64,000 nt of DNA from Sedimenticola_A sp040506425. GTDB lineage: Bacteria; Pseudomonadota; Gammaproteobacteria; Chromatiales; Chromatiaceae. The stretch spans positions 2,976,001 to 3,040,000 of the forward strand of contig OZ245051.1 of the NCBI GenBank assembly GCA_965224515.1, read 5' to 3'. Under the pieces are notes generated by a model. That model was not told where the DNA came from, ran no database searches, and saw only the letters and a program-made list of their open reading frames with translations. Positions 44,736 through 53,359 of the stretch are shown here, one piece after another (the first letter of the stretch is position 1; each line of letters opens with the position of its first letter). The position numbers and the translations under genes are program-made.

Positions 44736-44759
44736 AAACTTCAGGGTAATCCCCCATCT
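44731..44759 (+). promoter_or_regulatory. sigma32 (RpoH) promoter upstream of dnaK
   Basis: CTTGAAA (44731-44737), 14-bp spacer, CCCCATCT (44752-44759): an essentially perfect heat-shock promoter. It overlaps the grpE stop codon and lies about 65 bases before dnaK. Confidence 0.92.
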
Positions 44760-44823
44760 GTGGGGTAACCCGATACCGTATTAAAGAACTTAGATATCAA
44801 GAATTAATTGGAGACACCGAACA

Positions 44824-46758
44824 ATGGGAAAAATCATCGGAATCGACCTGGGTACCACCAACTCCTGCGTCGCCGTTATGGAAGGCGACACCGCCCGGGT
44901 GATTGAAAACAGCGAAGGTGATCGTACCACTCCCTCGATTGTTGCCTATACCGGCGACGGAGAGATCCTGGTTGGCCAGTCCGCCAAGCGCCAGGCGGTT
45001 ACCAATCCGACCAACACCCTGTTCGCGATCAAGCGCCTGATCGGTCGTCGCTTTGAAGACGACGTGGTTCAGCGCGACATCAAAATGGTGCCTTATAACA
45101 TCGTCAAGGCGGATAACGGTGACGCCTGGGTAGAGGCCAACGGCAAGAAGATGGCCGCCCCGGAAGTTTCTGCAAAGATCGTGCAGAAGATGAAGAAGAC
45201 CGCCGAGGACTACCTGGGCGAAGAGGTGACCGAGGCTGTTATTACCGTGCCTGCCTACTTCAACGACTCCCAGCGCCAGGCGACCAAAGATGCCGGACGT
45301 ATTGCCGGTCTCGACGTAAAGCGAATCATCAATGAGCCTACCGCTGCGGCCCTGGCCTACGGTATGGACAAGAAGACCGGCGACCGCAAGCTTGCGGTAT
45401 ATGACCTGGGTGGCGGTACCTTCGACATCTCCATTATCGAGATTGCCGAGATTGACGGTGAGCACCAGTTCGAGGTGCTCTCCACCAACGGTGACACCTT
45501 CCTGGGTGGTGAGGATTTTGATCTGCGCATCATCGATTTCCTGGCAGACCAGTTCAAGAAAGAGCAGGGCTTCGATCTGCACAACGATCCCCTGGCCCTG
45601 CAGCGACTGAAAGAGGCGGCTGAGAAGGCCAAGATCGAGCTCTCCTCCAGCCAGCAGACCGATGTCAATCTGCCCTACATCACCGCAGATGCCACCGGTC
45701 CCAAGCATCTCAATGTGAAGCTGACCCGTGCCAAGCTGGAATCCCTGGTCGAAGACCTGGTGAACCGCACCGTTGATCCCTGCAAGGTGGCCCTTAACGA
45801 TGCCGGCCTGACAGCTTCCGAGATTGAAGACGTGATCCTGGTGGGTGGCCAGACCCGTATGCCCATGGTGCAAAAGACCGTTGAAGAGTTCTTCGGCAAG
45901 GCGCCCCGCAAGGACGTCAATCCCGATGAGGCGGTTGCCGTGGGTGCTGCCATCCAGGGTGGTGTATTGGCTGGTGACGTAAAAGACGTACTGCTGCTGG
46001 ATGTGACTCCGCTCTCCCTGGGTATCGAAACCCTGGGTGGTGTTATGACCAAGCTGATCGAGAAGAACACCACTATCCCGACCAAGGCGCAGCAGGTATT
46101 CTCCACCGCCGACGACAACCAGACCGCAGTAACCGTGCACGTGTTGCAGGGTGAACGTGAGCAGGCAGGAGCCAACAAGTCACTGGGCCGTTTCGACCTG
46201 ACTGATATTCCACCCGCACCTCGCGGCGTGCCCCAGGTTGAGGTGAGCTTCGATATCGATGCCAACGGTATTCTGAACGTATCCGCCAAGGACAAGGCAT
46301 CCGGTAAAGAGCAGTCCATCGTGATCAAGGCCTCCTCCGGACTGAGCGATGACGAGATCGATCGCATGGTCAAGGACGCCGAAGCCCACGCTGACGAGGA
46401 TCGCCAGTTCCAGGAACTGGCCCAGGTCCGCAACCAGGCCGACACCATGATCCATGCGACCAAAAAATCCATGGAAGAGCTTGGTGACGACCAGCTTGAA
46501 GCCGGTGAGAAAGAGAACATCGAAAACGCCATCCAGAGTCTCGAAGAGGCAATGAAAGGCGACGACAAGGACGATATCGAAGCCAAGACCAAGGTACTTA
46601 CCGAAGCGTCCGGCAAGATGGCAGAGCGTCTCTACGCCCAGAAGGGTGCTGAAGGTGCCGGTCCTGAAGCTGCCGCAGGTGCTGCCGATGCAGGCTCCGC
46701 TGCCGGCGGTGACGATGTGGTTGATGCCGAGTTCGAAGAGGTTAAAGAAGACAAGTAA
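44824..46758 (+). CDS. dnaK: chaperone DnaK (Hsp70)
   Basis: A 644-residue ATP-dependent chaperone. N-terminal GIDLGTTNSCVAVMEGD, the phosphate loops YDLGGGTFDISII and VGGQTRMPMVQ, the interdomain linker DVLLLDVTPLSLGIET, the substrate-binding beta domain and the lid are complete; the C-terminal Gly/Ala-rich tail ends EEVKEDK. Codon use is strongly biased to C/G endings, as expected for a highly expressed gene. It works with GrpE upstream and DnaJ downstream. Confidence 0.99.
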   Translation: MGKIIGIDLGTTNSCVAVMEGDTARVIENSEGDRTTPSIVAYTGDGEILVGQSAKRQAVTNPTNTLFAIKRLIGRRFEDDVVQRDIKMVPYNIVKADNGDAWVEANGKKMAAPEVSAKIVQKMKKTAEDYLGEEVTEAVITVPAYFNDSQRQATKDAGRIAGLDVKRIINEPTAAALAYGMDKKTGDRKLAVYDLGGGTFDISIIEIAEIDGEHQFEVLSTNGDTFLGGEDFDLRIIDFLADQFKKEQGFDLHNDPLALQRLKEAAEKAKIELSSSQQTDVNLPYITADATGPKHLNVKLTRAKLESLVEDLVNRTVDPCKVALNDAGLTASEIEDVILVGGQTRMPMVQKTVEEFFGKAPRKDVNPDEAVAVGAAIQGGVLAGDVKDVLLLDVTPLSLGIETLGGVMTKLIEKNTTIPTKAQQVFSTADDNQTAVTVHVLQGEREQAGANKSLGRFDLTDIPPAPRGVPQVEVSFDIDANGILNVSAKDKASGKEQSIVIKASSGLSDDEIDRMVKDAEAHADEDRQFQELAQVRNQADTMIHATKKSMEELGDDQLEAGEKENIENAIQSLEEAMKGDDKDDIEAKTKVLTEASGKMAERLYAQKGAEGAGPEAAAGAADAGSAAGGDDVVDAEFEEVKEDK

Positions 46759-46810
46759 CGCTGAATAGGCCGGGGTAATCCCGGCCGATGGATACAAAGC
46801 GTTTCTTGCG

Positions 46811-46842
46811 AACGCAGGGGGTTTTACCACCCTCTGCGTTTT
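46811..46842 (+). terminator. possible partial terminator between dnaK and dnaJ
   Basis: AACGCAGGGGG pairs with CCCTCTGCGTT (one G-T pair) followed by only four T. A second dyad (GGCCGGGG / CCCGGCC) lies upstream at about 46767-46786. Such hairpins often reduce dnaJ expression relative to dnaK or stabilise the dnaK message. Confidence 0.5.
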
Positions 46843-46913
46843 CGCGTATCAGTAGATGAGAATAAATCACACCTGGGCGGGTAGCCCGGTGAAAAGGATG
46901 AAGTGACCGCAAT

Positions 46914-48068
46914 ATGTCAAAGCGCGACTATTACGAAGTCCTGGGCGTCAGCAAGAATGCCAGTGAAGCAGAACTGAAGAAAGCCTACCGGCGTCTTGCC
47001 ATGAAGTATCACCCCGACAGAAATACAGGGGATGATGCCGAAGAGGCAGAGCAGCAGTTCAAAGAGGCTAAAGAGGCCTATGAGGTTCTGTCGGATGCCC
47101 AGAAACGAGCTGCTTTCGATCAGTTCGGTCATGCCGGTGTTGATCCCTCCATGGGTGGTGGTCCGGGTGCCGGCGGTTTCAGTGGCGGTGGTAATTTCAG
47201 CGATATATTCGGCGATGTCTTCGGAGACATCTTCGGTGGTGCCCGGGGGGGTGGTCCCCGTGTTCACAGAGGAGCAGACCTGCGCTACAACCTGCAACTG
47301 ACTCTTGAAGAGGCGGTGGCAGGCACATCAGTGAAGATCCGTGTGCCAAGCATGGTCAAGTGTAATGTCTGTAACGGTAACGGTGCCAAGAAAGGCACCA
47401 CGCCGAAGACCTGCGAAACCTGTGGTGGTCATGGACAGGTTCGCATGCAGCAGGGATTTTTCTCCGTGCAGCAGACCTGTCCGACCTGCCATGGCAAGGG
47501 CAGTGTGATCAGTGATCCATGCAACGCCTGTCATGGTGTTGGCCGTGTGGAACAGCACAAATCCCTGTCGGTCAAAGTGCCTGCCGGTGTCGATACCGGT
47601 GATCGAATCAGGCTTTCGGGGGAAGGCGAGGCCGGTGAACATGGTGGCCCGCCTGGCGATCTCTATGTGCAGGTCAATGTTAAAGAGCACGAGATCTTCA
47701 CCCGTGAAGAGAACCACCTGTTCTGCGAGGTGCCCATCAGTTTCGTCACTGCCGCATTGGGAGGCGAGCTCGAGGTACCCACCCTGGACGGCAAGGTGGT
47801 ACTAAAGATACCGGCCGGCACACAAGCAGGAAAGATGTTCCGTATGCGCGGCAAGGGTGTAAAGCCTGTACGCGGCGGGCCATTGGGCGACCTGATCTGC
47901 CGTGTTATGGTCGAGACACCGGTCAACCTGACTGAAAACCAAAAAGACCTGCTGCGCCAGCTGGATGAAACCATGAAAAACAGCGGCGGAAAGCACAGCC
48001 CGCAGTCAACTTCCTGGCTGGACGGGGTCAAGCGCTTTTTTGATGGTGTGGGTTTCAATAAAAACTGA
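46914..48068 (+). CDS. dnaJ: chaperone DnaJ (Hsp40)
   Basis: A 384-residue type I J-protein. The J domain has the HPD motif (KYHPDRN), followed by the Gly/Phe region (about 75-110), four CxxCxGxG zinc repeats (CNVCNGNG, CETCGGHG, CPTCHGKG, CNACHGVG), and the C-terminal substrate-binding domains. It stimulates DnaK ATPase and delivers substrates. It starts 155 bases after dnaK with no strong promoter of its own, so it is probably read through. Confidence 0.98.
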   Translation: MSKRDYYEVLGVSKNASEAELKKAYRRLAMKYHPDRNTGDDAEEAEQQFKEAKEAYEVLSDAQKRAAFDQFGHAGVDPSMGGGPGAGGFSGGGNFSDIFGDVFGDIFGGARGGGPRVHRGADLRYNLQLTLEEAVAGTSVKIRVPSMVKCNVCNGNGAKKGTTPKTCETCGGHGQVRMQQGFFSVQQTCPTCHGKGSVISDPCNACHGVGRVEQHKSLSVKVPAGVDTGDRIRLSGEGEAGEHGGPPGDLYVQVNVKEHEIFTREENHLFCEVPISFVTAALGGELEVPTLDGKVVLKIPAGTQAGKMFRMRGKGVKPVRGGPLGDLICRVMVETPVNLTENQKDLLRQLDETMKNSGGKHSPQSTSWLDGVKRFFDGVGFNKN

Positions 48069-48124
48069 TCCCGGTATGCACCGGGCTGTTGTGAGACAGC
48101 AGGCCCGTTAAAAGGAGAATAATA

Positions 48125-48928
48125 ATGGTACGAGTAGCCGTAGTAGGTGCAGCCGGACGGATGGGCAAGGCGCTGATCCAGGCCGTGTGTGATACAGAAG
48201 GACTCAAACTGGGCGCAGCCACTGAACGCCTGGACAGCACCCTGGTGGGTGTTGATGCCGGTGAAGTTGCCGGTGTCGGCAAACTCGGCGTATTGATCTC
48301 TGGTGGCCTTGACAGGGTGGTTGACGATTTTGACGTGGTTATCGACTTCACTTCGCCGGTTGCCACCATCGGTCATCTCCAGATCTGCAGTGCCAACAAC
48401 AAGCGAATGGTGATTGGCACAACCGGCCTGGATGACGAGCAGAAGGCCGCGCTGAAGGCGGCTTCCGAGAAGATAGGCATAGTATTCGCACCCAATATGA
48501 GTGTTGGCGTCAATCTCTGCTTCAAGCTGCTTGATATTGCGGCCAGGGTAATGGGTGATGATGTCGACATTGAAGTGATCGAGGCCCATCACCGCCACAA
48601 GGTGGATGCGCCTTCAGGTACCGCCCTGCGCATGGGCGAGGTGGTGGCTGATGCCCTGGGACGTGACCTCAATGAGTGTGCAGTCTACGGCCGCGAGGGG
48701 CAGACCGGCGAGCGTGATCGAAAGACTATCGGTTTTGAGACCATTCGCGCGGGCGATGTAGTGGGTGATCATACCGTGCTGTTCGCAGCCATGGGTGAGC
48801 GAGTTGAAATAACCCATAAAGCCTCCAGCCGCATGACTTTTGCCAACGGTGCCGCCAGGGCATCGGGTTGGATCATGGAGCATGAGAACGGACTGTTCGA
48901 TATGCAGGACGTGCTGGGTTTGCGATAA
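48125..48928 (+). CDS. dapB: 4-hydroxy-tetrahydrodipicolinate reductase
   Basis: A 267-residue NAD(P)H-dependent enzyme of lysine and diaminopimelate synthesis. The N-terminal Rossmann motif VVGAAGRMGKALIQAV, IGTTGLDDEQK, FAPNMSVGVNL and the signature EAHHRHKVDAPSGTALRMGE with the catalytic His-His and Lys are intact. It follows dnaJ by 56 bases, with AAAAGGAG before the ATG, and closes the heat-shock operon region at a clear terminator. Confidence 0.97.
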   Translation: MVRVAVVGAAGRMGKALIQAVCDTEGLKLGAATERLDSTLVGVDAGEVAGVGKLGVLISGGLDRVVDDFDVVIDFTSPVATIGHLQICSANNKRMVIGTTGLDDEQKAALKAASEKIGIVFAPNMSVGVNLCFKLLDIAARVMGDDVDIEVIEAHHRHKVDAPSGTALRMGEVVADALGRDLNECAVYGREGQTGERDRKTIGFETIRAGDVVGDHTVLFAAMGERVEITHKASSRMTFANGAARASGWIMEHENGLFDMQDVLGLR

Positions 48929-48954
48929 GCTGCCACCGCCAATCCAGACGAGAG

Positions 48955-48988
48955 AGACCGGTTTCTTCAAAGAGCCGGTCTTTTTTTA
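48955..48988 (+). terminator. intrinsic terminator after dapB
   Basis: AGACCGG and CCGGTCT form a stem around a 13-base loop, followed by seven T. Confidence 0.9.
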
Positions 48989-49099
48989 TGCCGGTCAGAA
49001 CCCCATATGGAACGGTAGTAAATTGAGAATCTTCATTGTGGTTGGCTGAACATGAGACTATGTTTTGCCAATAGCCGTTATTTATGAACTGGAGGAAAA

Positions 49100-49492
49100 A
49101 TGTACGAATTCAACCTGACCCTCGCCCAGCCTTTCGATACCGCCCTGGAGACTGTTAAAGAGGCCCTGATGCAGGAACAGCTCGGTATAGTCAGCGAGGT
49201 CAATGTACAGGCCGTGTTCAAGGCCAAGATGGACAAGGATATTCCTGCTTACCGTATACTCGGCGCCTGCAACCCCAAGCTGGCTGACAAGGTGCTGGAA
49301 GCGGAACCCAATGCAGGTACGCTGCTGCCCTGTAACCTGATTGTGCGTGATGGGGGGGATGGCAATACCGTTGTCAGCTTCATGGATCCTGGGGTTATAC
49401 TCGGCCTTTCAGAGTCCGATGTAGTCAAGTCAGTGGCGGATGAGGCCAAGGCGAAACTGCTCAGAGTCGCCGATGCCCTGAAGAAAATCTGA
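49100..49492 (+). CDS. DUF302 family protein
   Basis: A 130-residue cytosolic protein. The pattern FDTALETVKEALMQEQLGIVS, VNVQAVFKAKMDKDIP, YRILGACNPKLADKVLEAEP and LLPCNLIVRD matches DUF302, whose members bind small ligands or heme-like groups in some cases but have no agreed function. The ATG follows GGAGGAAA. Its stop overlaps the ATG of the following lipoprotein gene. Confidence 0.88.
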   Translation: MYEFNLTLAQPFDTALETVKEALMQEQLGIVSEVNVQAVFKAKMDKDIPAYRILGACNPKLADKVLEAEPNAGTLLPCNLIVRDGGDGNTVVSFMDPGVILGLSESDVVKSVADEAKAKLLRVADALKKI

Positions 49493-49989
49493 TGCTATTC
49501 AGTCGGTACAGTGGAAGAGTCAGTGGCCGTTTGCAGCTTATCTTGCTGCTGATGCCTGCTGCTCTTCTTCTGACCGGCTGTGGCGGTGAGCAATCCCCTG
49601 AAGATCGCATCCGTGAGATGCTGTCAGCGGCAGAAACAGCCGCGGAGGAGCGCTCCCTGATGGACTTTCAGGACTTTGTCGCCGAAGACTACAAGGACGA
49701 GAAAGGGCGCATCAAGAGCCAGGTGATGAGGGTCGCTGCCGGCTATTTCCTTCGTAACAAATCCATACATATCCTGACCCAGGTTGGAAATATCGACCTG
49801 CTCGATGAAAACAGGGCACGTGTTGAACTGTTTGTCGGCATGACAGGGCAACCTGCGGCTGATGTGGAGCAACTCTTCTCATTCCGAGCCGACCTGCACA
49901 GGTTCGATCTCCAGCTGGAAGAGCGTGATGGTCGATGGAAGGTGGTATCTGCCCGGTGGCGAAGAGCGAACAAGACGGATTTTCGCTAG
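49492..49989 (+). CDS. uncharacterised lipoprotein
   Basis: A 165-residue exported protein: signal LILLLMPAALLLTGC with a lipobox Cys near residue 30. The mature part has the alpha/beta look of an NTF2-like or DUF4878-type domain (IREMLSAAETAAEERSLMDF, HRFDLQLEERDGRWKVVSARW), but I do not recognise the family with certainty. It overlaps the DUF302 gene by one base and is translationally coupled to it. Confidence 0.7.
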   Translation: MLFSRYSGRVSGRLQLILLLMPAALLLTGCGGEQSPEDRIREMLSAAETAAEERSLMDFQDFVAEDYKDEKGRIKSQVMRVAAGYFLRNKSIHILTQVGNIDLLDENRARVELFVGMTGQPAADVEQLFSFRADLHRFDLQLEERDGRWKVVSARWRRANKTDFR

Positions 49990-50094
49990 GCCCGGTTTAT
50001 GCAATCTATCCGGTAGAAGCATTTCCACAGTTAACAGTTGTTTGGCACAAGACCTGCATCTTACTGGCTGAACCACTGTTTAAAGGGACGGAAA

Positions 50095-51597
50095 ATGAAC
50101 CTACCCGCATCCAATCTGAATCTTCAGTCAATACTTGGTGGCGCCTCTATGTCTGGTGAGAGTAACGGTATCGTTACCTTGCCTGGCCAGGGGGTGGATG
50201 GTCAAGCTATTGAATTATCAGAGTTTTCATCAATATTGATGAGCCCTGAAGTACTCGCGTCATTTCTTGATAAGTTACGCGAGCTATTGCCCGAAGCTGC
50301 TGTAAAGCAGATAGAGGCAATGTTAAGCAGTGGCAAAGGGTTGCCGGACACGGCAGACATTGCCGCCCTTATCGACCAGGTTATTGCCGCTGTAGCCAAG
50401 GGGGAAATAGCATCGGAGGGGGATTTGCCTCTGGGTGAGGCGGTATTGGATCCGTCTGGCCAGGCAGCTCATCTACTGACCGAAGATGGTGAGGAGGTTC
50501 CCCAGGCAGGAGAAATTGCAGAAACTGAAATTAAAGCAGAAGCGGAATCCGAAGGCGGAGAGATTGCATCCGAGCTTGTTTCGTTCATTGCGAGTCTGAT
50601 CAAAGAGGCGAGAAAATCTGAAACTGCCGCGATTGATGGTCAGAAGGATATTCCTGCAGGCGAAGGGAAAGGGGAAAGTATCGAGGCGGTTGATGGTGTC
50701 GTTGCCGCTAAACCCGGTCTGGAAAATATAGTTGCAGGTATGGCAGGCGAGAAAACTGCCCCGTCAGTACTGGCAGCCACCCCTCCGAGGGCTGAGGTAG
50801 CTGTGTCTGAATCAGTCGATAATCTCAGGCGGCAGTTTCAAAGACCCACTCATGAAAATCTCACGCCACGCGAGTTGGCTGCGGCTCTTACAGCTGAAGA
50901 GGGTGATGACCTTCTGTCTGTGAAACTGGAGAAAGAGCTGCCATATCAGCGCCAGGTGCTTGGTACAACCGTGAGAGAGTTGGCCCATGAGCGCAGCGCT
51001 GTATTCAACCAACTGATGTCATCCGGCACTGAGAAGATCAGTGCTGTACTTAATGAGAACAATCCGGGCCTGGGCGGTATCGCCAAGATGAGCCTCGATG
51101 TTCCAACAGGTATGACCCCGCTGCAAAAGCCGGTTCAAACAGCCCCGCCACCCTTGAACGTGCCACTTGGCGGAAAGGCGTGGGGTGATGGCCTTGGGAA
51201 CCGGATCACCTGGATGCTGGGGCAGAATGTCCAGCAGGCATCTCTGCGAATCACTCCACCCCATTTAGGCCCGATTGAAATAAAGATTGCGGTAAACAAT
51301 GATCAGACCAACGTCATCTTCTCTGCCCAGCACAGTGCGGTCAGGGATGCCCTGGAGGCTGCGATCCCGAGGCTGCGCGAGATGTTCAACGAGAACAATA
51401 TGCAGCTGGTAAATGTCGATGTGGGTCAGCGTGAAACCGGCGGACAGCGGGCAATGGATGATTTTCTGTTCAGGGGTGATGGCGATGGTGTGCCAGGTGA
51501 TGAGCATGCTGATCAGAATTCTGCAGAAGAGAACAACCAGGATGGGGCGGGGCCTGCAAGACTGGTATCGGACGGATTGGTGGACGATTACGCCTGA
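50095..51597 (+). CDS. FliK-like flagellar hook-length control protein
   Basis: A 500-residue protein with a long, acidic, low-complexity N-terminal part (about 1-370) and a C-terminal Flg_hook domain (about 375-460: WGDGLGNRITWMLGQNVQQA, LRITPPHLGPIEIKIAV, HSAVRDALEAAIPRLREMF). FliK measures hook length and switches flagellar export specificity. ATG at 50095 after a GGGACGG site is preferred over an in-frame start at 50038. No other flagellar gene is in the window, so it may be an orphan or a FliK-like regulator. DNA of the N-terminal part is less GC-rich than its neighbours. Confidence 0.8.
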   Translation: MNLPASNLNLQSILGGASMSGESNGIVTLPGQGVDGQAIELSEFSSILMSPEVLASFLDKLRELLPEAAVKQIEAMLSSGKGLPDTADIAALIDQVIAAVAKGEIASEGDLPLGEAVLDPSGQAAHLLTEDGEEVPQAGEIAETEIKAEAESEGGEIASELVSFIASLIKEARKSETAAIDGQKDIPAGEGKGESIEAVDGVVAAKPGLENIVAGMAGEKTAPSVLAATPPRAEVAVSESVDNLRRQFQRPTHENLTPRELAAALTAEEGDDLLSVKLEKELPYQRQVLGTTVRELAHERSAVFNQLMSSGTEKISAVLNENNPGLGGIAKMSLDVPTGMTPLQKPVQTAPPPLNVPLGGKAWGDGLGNRITWMLGQNVQQASLRITPPHLGPIEIKIAVNNDQTNVIFSAQHSAVRDALEAAIPRLREMFNENNMQLVNVDVGQRETGGQRAMDDFLFRGDGDGVPGDEHADQNSAEENNQDGAGPARLVSDGLVDDYA

Positions 51598-51689
51598 TTG
51601 ATGCTTTGAAGGTAAATAATATACGTATAAACAACAGGATATGGTGATATTGCGACGGTTTATGAGTTAGCTGATTTGTCGTCCTGAAG

Positions 51690-51723
51690 AGGGAGAGTCG
51701 TGTTATCGGCTTTCCCTTTTTTT
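51690..51723 (+). terminator. intrinsic terminator between fliK-like gene and lapA
   Basis: AGGGAGAGTCG and CGGCTTTCCCT form an 11-bp stem with two G-T pairs and a six-base loop, followed by seven T. Confidence 0.88.
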
Positions 51724-51780
51724 ATGTCAAACCTGTATGATATTGAGCCATATCCAGAGGTTGGATAAGAGGGATAAAAA

Positions 51781-52065
51781 GTGCGGATTCTAAAAATAAT
51801 ATTCTTTCTGCTGCTCATGGCCATTGGTGCTGTGCTGACGGCGATGAACTCTGATAATGTGGCATTGAACTACTACTTCGGTTCACGGGAACTGCCACTC
51901 TCAGTTGTGCTGGTAGGTGCCGTGGCATTCGGCGCTCTCCTTGGGCTGCTTGCCAGTCTCGGCGGGTTCTTCCGGCTGAAGAGGCAGAACAGCGAACTGC
52001 GGCGCAAAGCGCAGCTTGCCTCACAGGAGGTCAATAACCTCCGGGCAATTCCGATAAAGGATTAA
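51781..52065 (+). CDS. lapA: lipopolysaccharide assembly protein A (LapA)
   Basis: A 94-residue protein with two helices (ILKIIFFLLLMAIGAVLTAM and VVLVGAVAFGALLGLLASLG) and a cytoplasmic coiled tail (RLKRQNSELRRKAQLASQEV). The intervening NSDNVALNYYFG stretch is the LapA-domain (DUF1049) signature. It acts with LapB in control of lipopolysaccharide synthesis. GTG start at 51781. lapB follows by 62 bases, the conserved order. Confidence 0.92.
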   Translation: MRILKIIFFLLLMAIGAVLTAMNSDNVALNYYFGSRELPLSVVLVGAVAFGALLGLLASLGGFFRLKRQNSELRRKAQLASQEVNNLRAIPIKD

Positions 52066-52127
52066 CGGAACATCCAGATGCAGAATACCCTTCATTCAGA
52101 ACAAGGTAGAGGCTCCTAAACGGAATT

Positions 52128-53351
52128 ATGATGGAACTCTTATGGCTACTGCTTCCCGTTGCTGCATTTTCAGGCTGGATGGCAGCAAGACGGGGAATGG
52201 ACAAACGGGAGCGATCATCCGACGATCGGGCTCCAGTCTATTTTCGTGGCTTGAATTTCCTTCTGAATGAACAGCCGGACAAGGCGATCGACGTCTTTGT
52301 CAAAATGCTGGAAGTTGATAACGAAACAGTCGAGACCCACCTGGCCCTGGGTAATCTCTTTCGGCGTCGTGGCGAGGTGGACCGGGCAATCCGCATTCAC
52401 CAGAACCTGATCGCCAGGCCTACCCTGACCAAGGATCAACGTGCACAGGCCCTGCTGGAACTTGGCCAGGACTATATGCGGGCAGGGCTGTTTGACCGCG
52501 CCGAGAACCTGTTCAAGGAGTTGGGTGAACTGAACCTGTACCAGGAGCAGGCACTGGCTAACCTGCACGTGATTTATCAGCAGGAGAAAGATTGGGAAGA
52601 GTGCCTCTCTGTAGCCAGGAAGCTGGAGAACCTGACCGGGAAATCCTATCGAACAGAGTGCGCCCATTACTACTGTGAACTGGCTGAGCAGGCGAGGAGC
52701 AAAAACGACCTGGCCCAGGTCAATACTTTCCTCAGAAAGGCACAGACCAGTGATGCGGATTGCGTACGGGCCACTCTGCTGCAGGGTGAATTGGATGCCA
52801 CAAGAGGTGCCTGCAAGACCGCGGTAAAAACTTATAAAAGAGTTGAGCATCAGGATCCCGCATATATCGCTGAAATGCTGCCCCCGCTGATACGCTGTTA
52901 CCGCGAATCAGGCAGCCGCAGTGAGCTTGTTGACTATCTTCGCCATCTCTCTGAGACCCACAAGAGTATCTCTCCTGTGCTGGCCTTGATTGAATTCATT
53001 CAGTTGGATGAAGGTGACAGCCAGGCGATCAAGTTTCTTGCGGATTTTATGCAGGAGAATCCAGACCTGGAAGGGCTTGAACGACTGATCGAGCTTAACC
53101 TGAAAGGAGGAGCAGGTGCGGAGAAGGAGACCCTGCAGATTCTGAAAGAACTGGTCGACAAAATGCTTGAAGACCGTCCAGCCTATCAGTGTGTACGTTG
53201 CGGCTTCTCCGCAAAAACCCTCCACTGGCAGTGCCCTGGCTGCAAGTCATGGAGCAGCATCAAGCCCATGCCGACTCATACCGAGGAGCAGCATTGGGAC
53301 ACACAGGCCAAAGACCGACAGAAAGTTTTAATCAATTCCATTGAGATCTGA
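52128..53351 (+). CDS. lapB: lipopolysaccharide assembly protein B (LapB)
   Basis: A 407-residue protein with one N-terminal membrane anchor (LLWLLLPVAAFSGWMAARRG), TPR repeats across about 35-340 (YFRGLNFLLNEQPDKAIDVF and onward), and a C-terminal rubredoxin-like metal site with two Cys pairs (YQCVRCGF and WQCPGCKSW). LapB directs FtsH proteolysis of LpxC and so sets lipopolysaccharide output. It is encoded between lapA and pyrF, as in many gammaproteobacteria. Confidence 0.97.
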   Translation: MMELLWLLLPVAAFSGWMAARRGMDKRERSSDDRAPVYFRGLNFLLNEQPDKAIDVFVKMLEVDNETVETHLALGNLFRRRGEVDRAIRIHQNLIARPTLTKDQRAQALLELGQDYMRAGLFDRAENLFKELGELNLYQEQALANLHVIYQQEKDWEECLSVARKLENLTGKSYRTECAHYYCELAEQARSKNDLAQVNTFLRKAQTSDADCVRATLLQGELDATRGACKTAVKTYKRVEHQDPAYIAEMLPPLIRCYRESGSRSELVDYLRHLSETHKSISPVLALIEFIQLDEGDSQAIKFLADFMQENPDLEGLERLIELNLKGGAGAEKETLQILKELVDKMLEDRPAYQCVRCGFSAKTLHWQCPGCKSWSSIKPMPTHTEEQHWDTQAKDRQKVLINSIEI

Positions 53352-53359
53352 AGTGAGCT

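Noticed and set aside
44797..46140. 447-codon open frame antisense to dnaK
   Set aside because: Long antisense frames opposite dnaK are a known effect of its biased codon use; the plus strand encodes unmistakable Hsp70.
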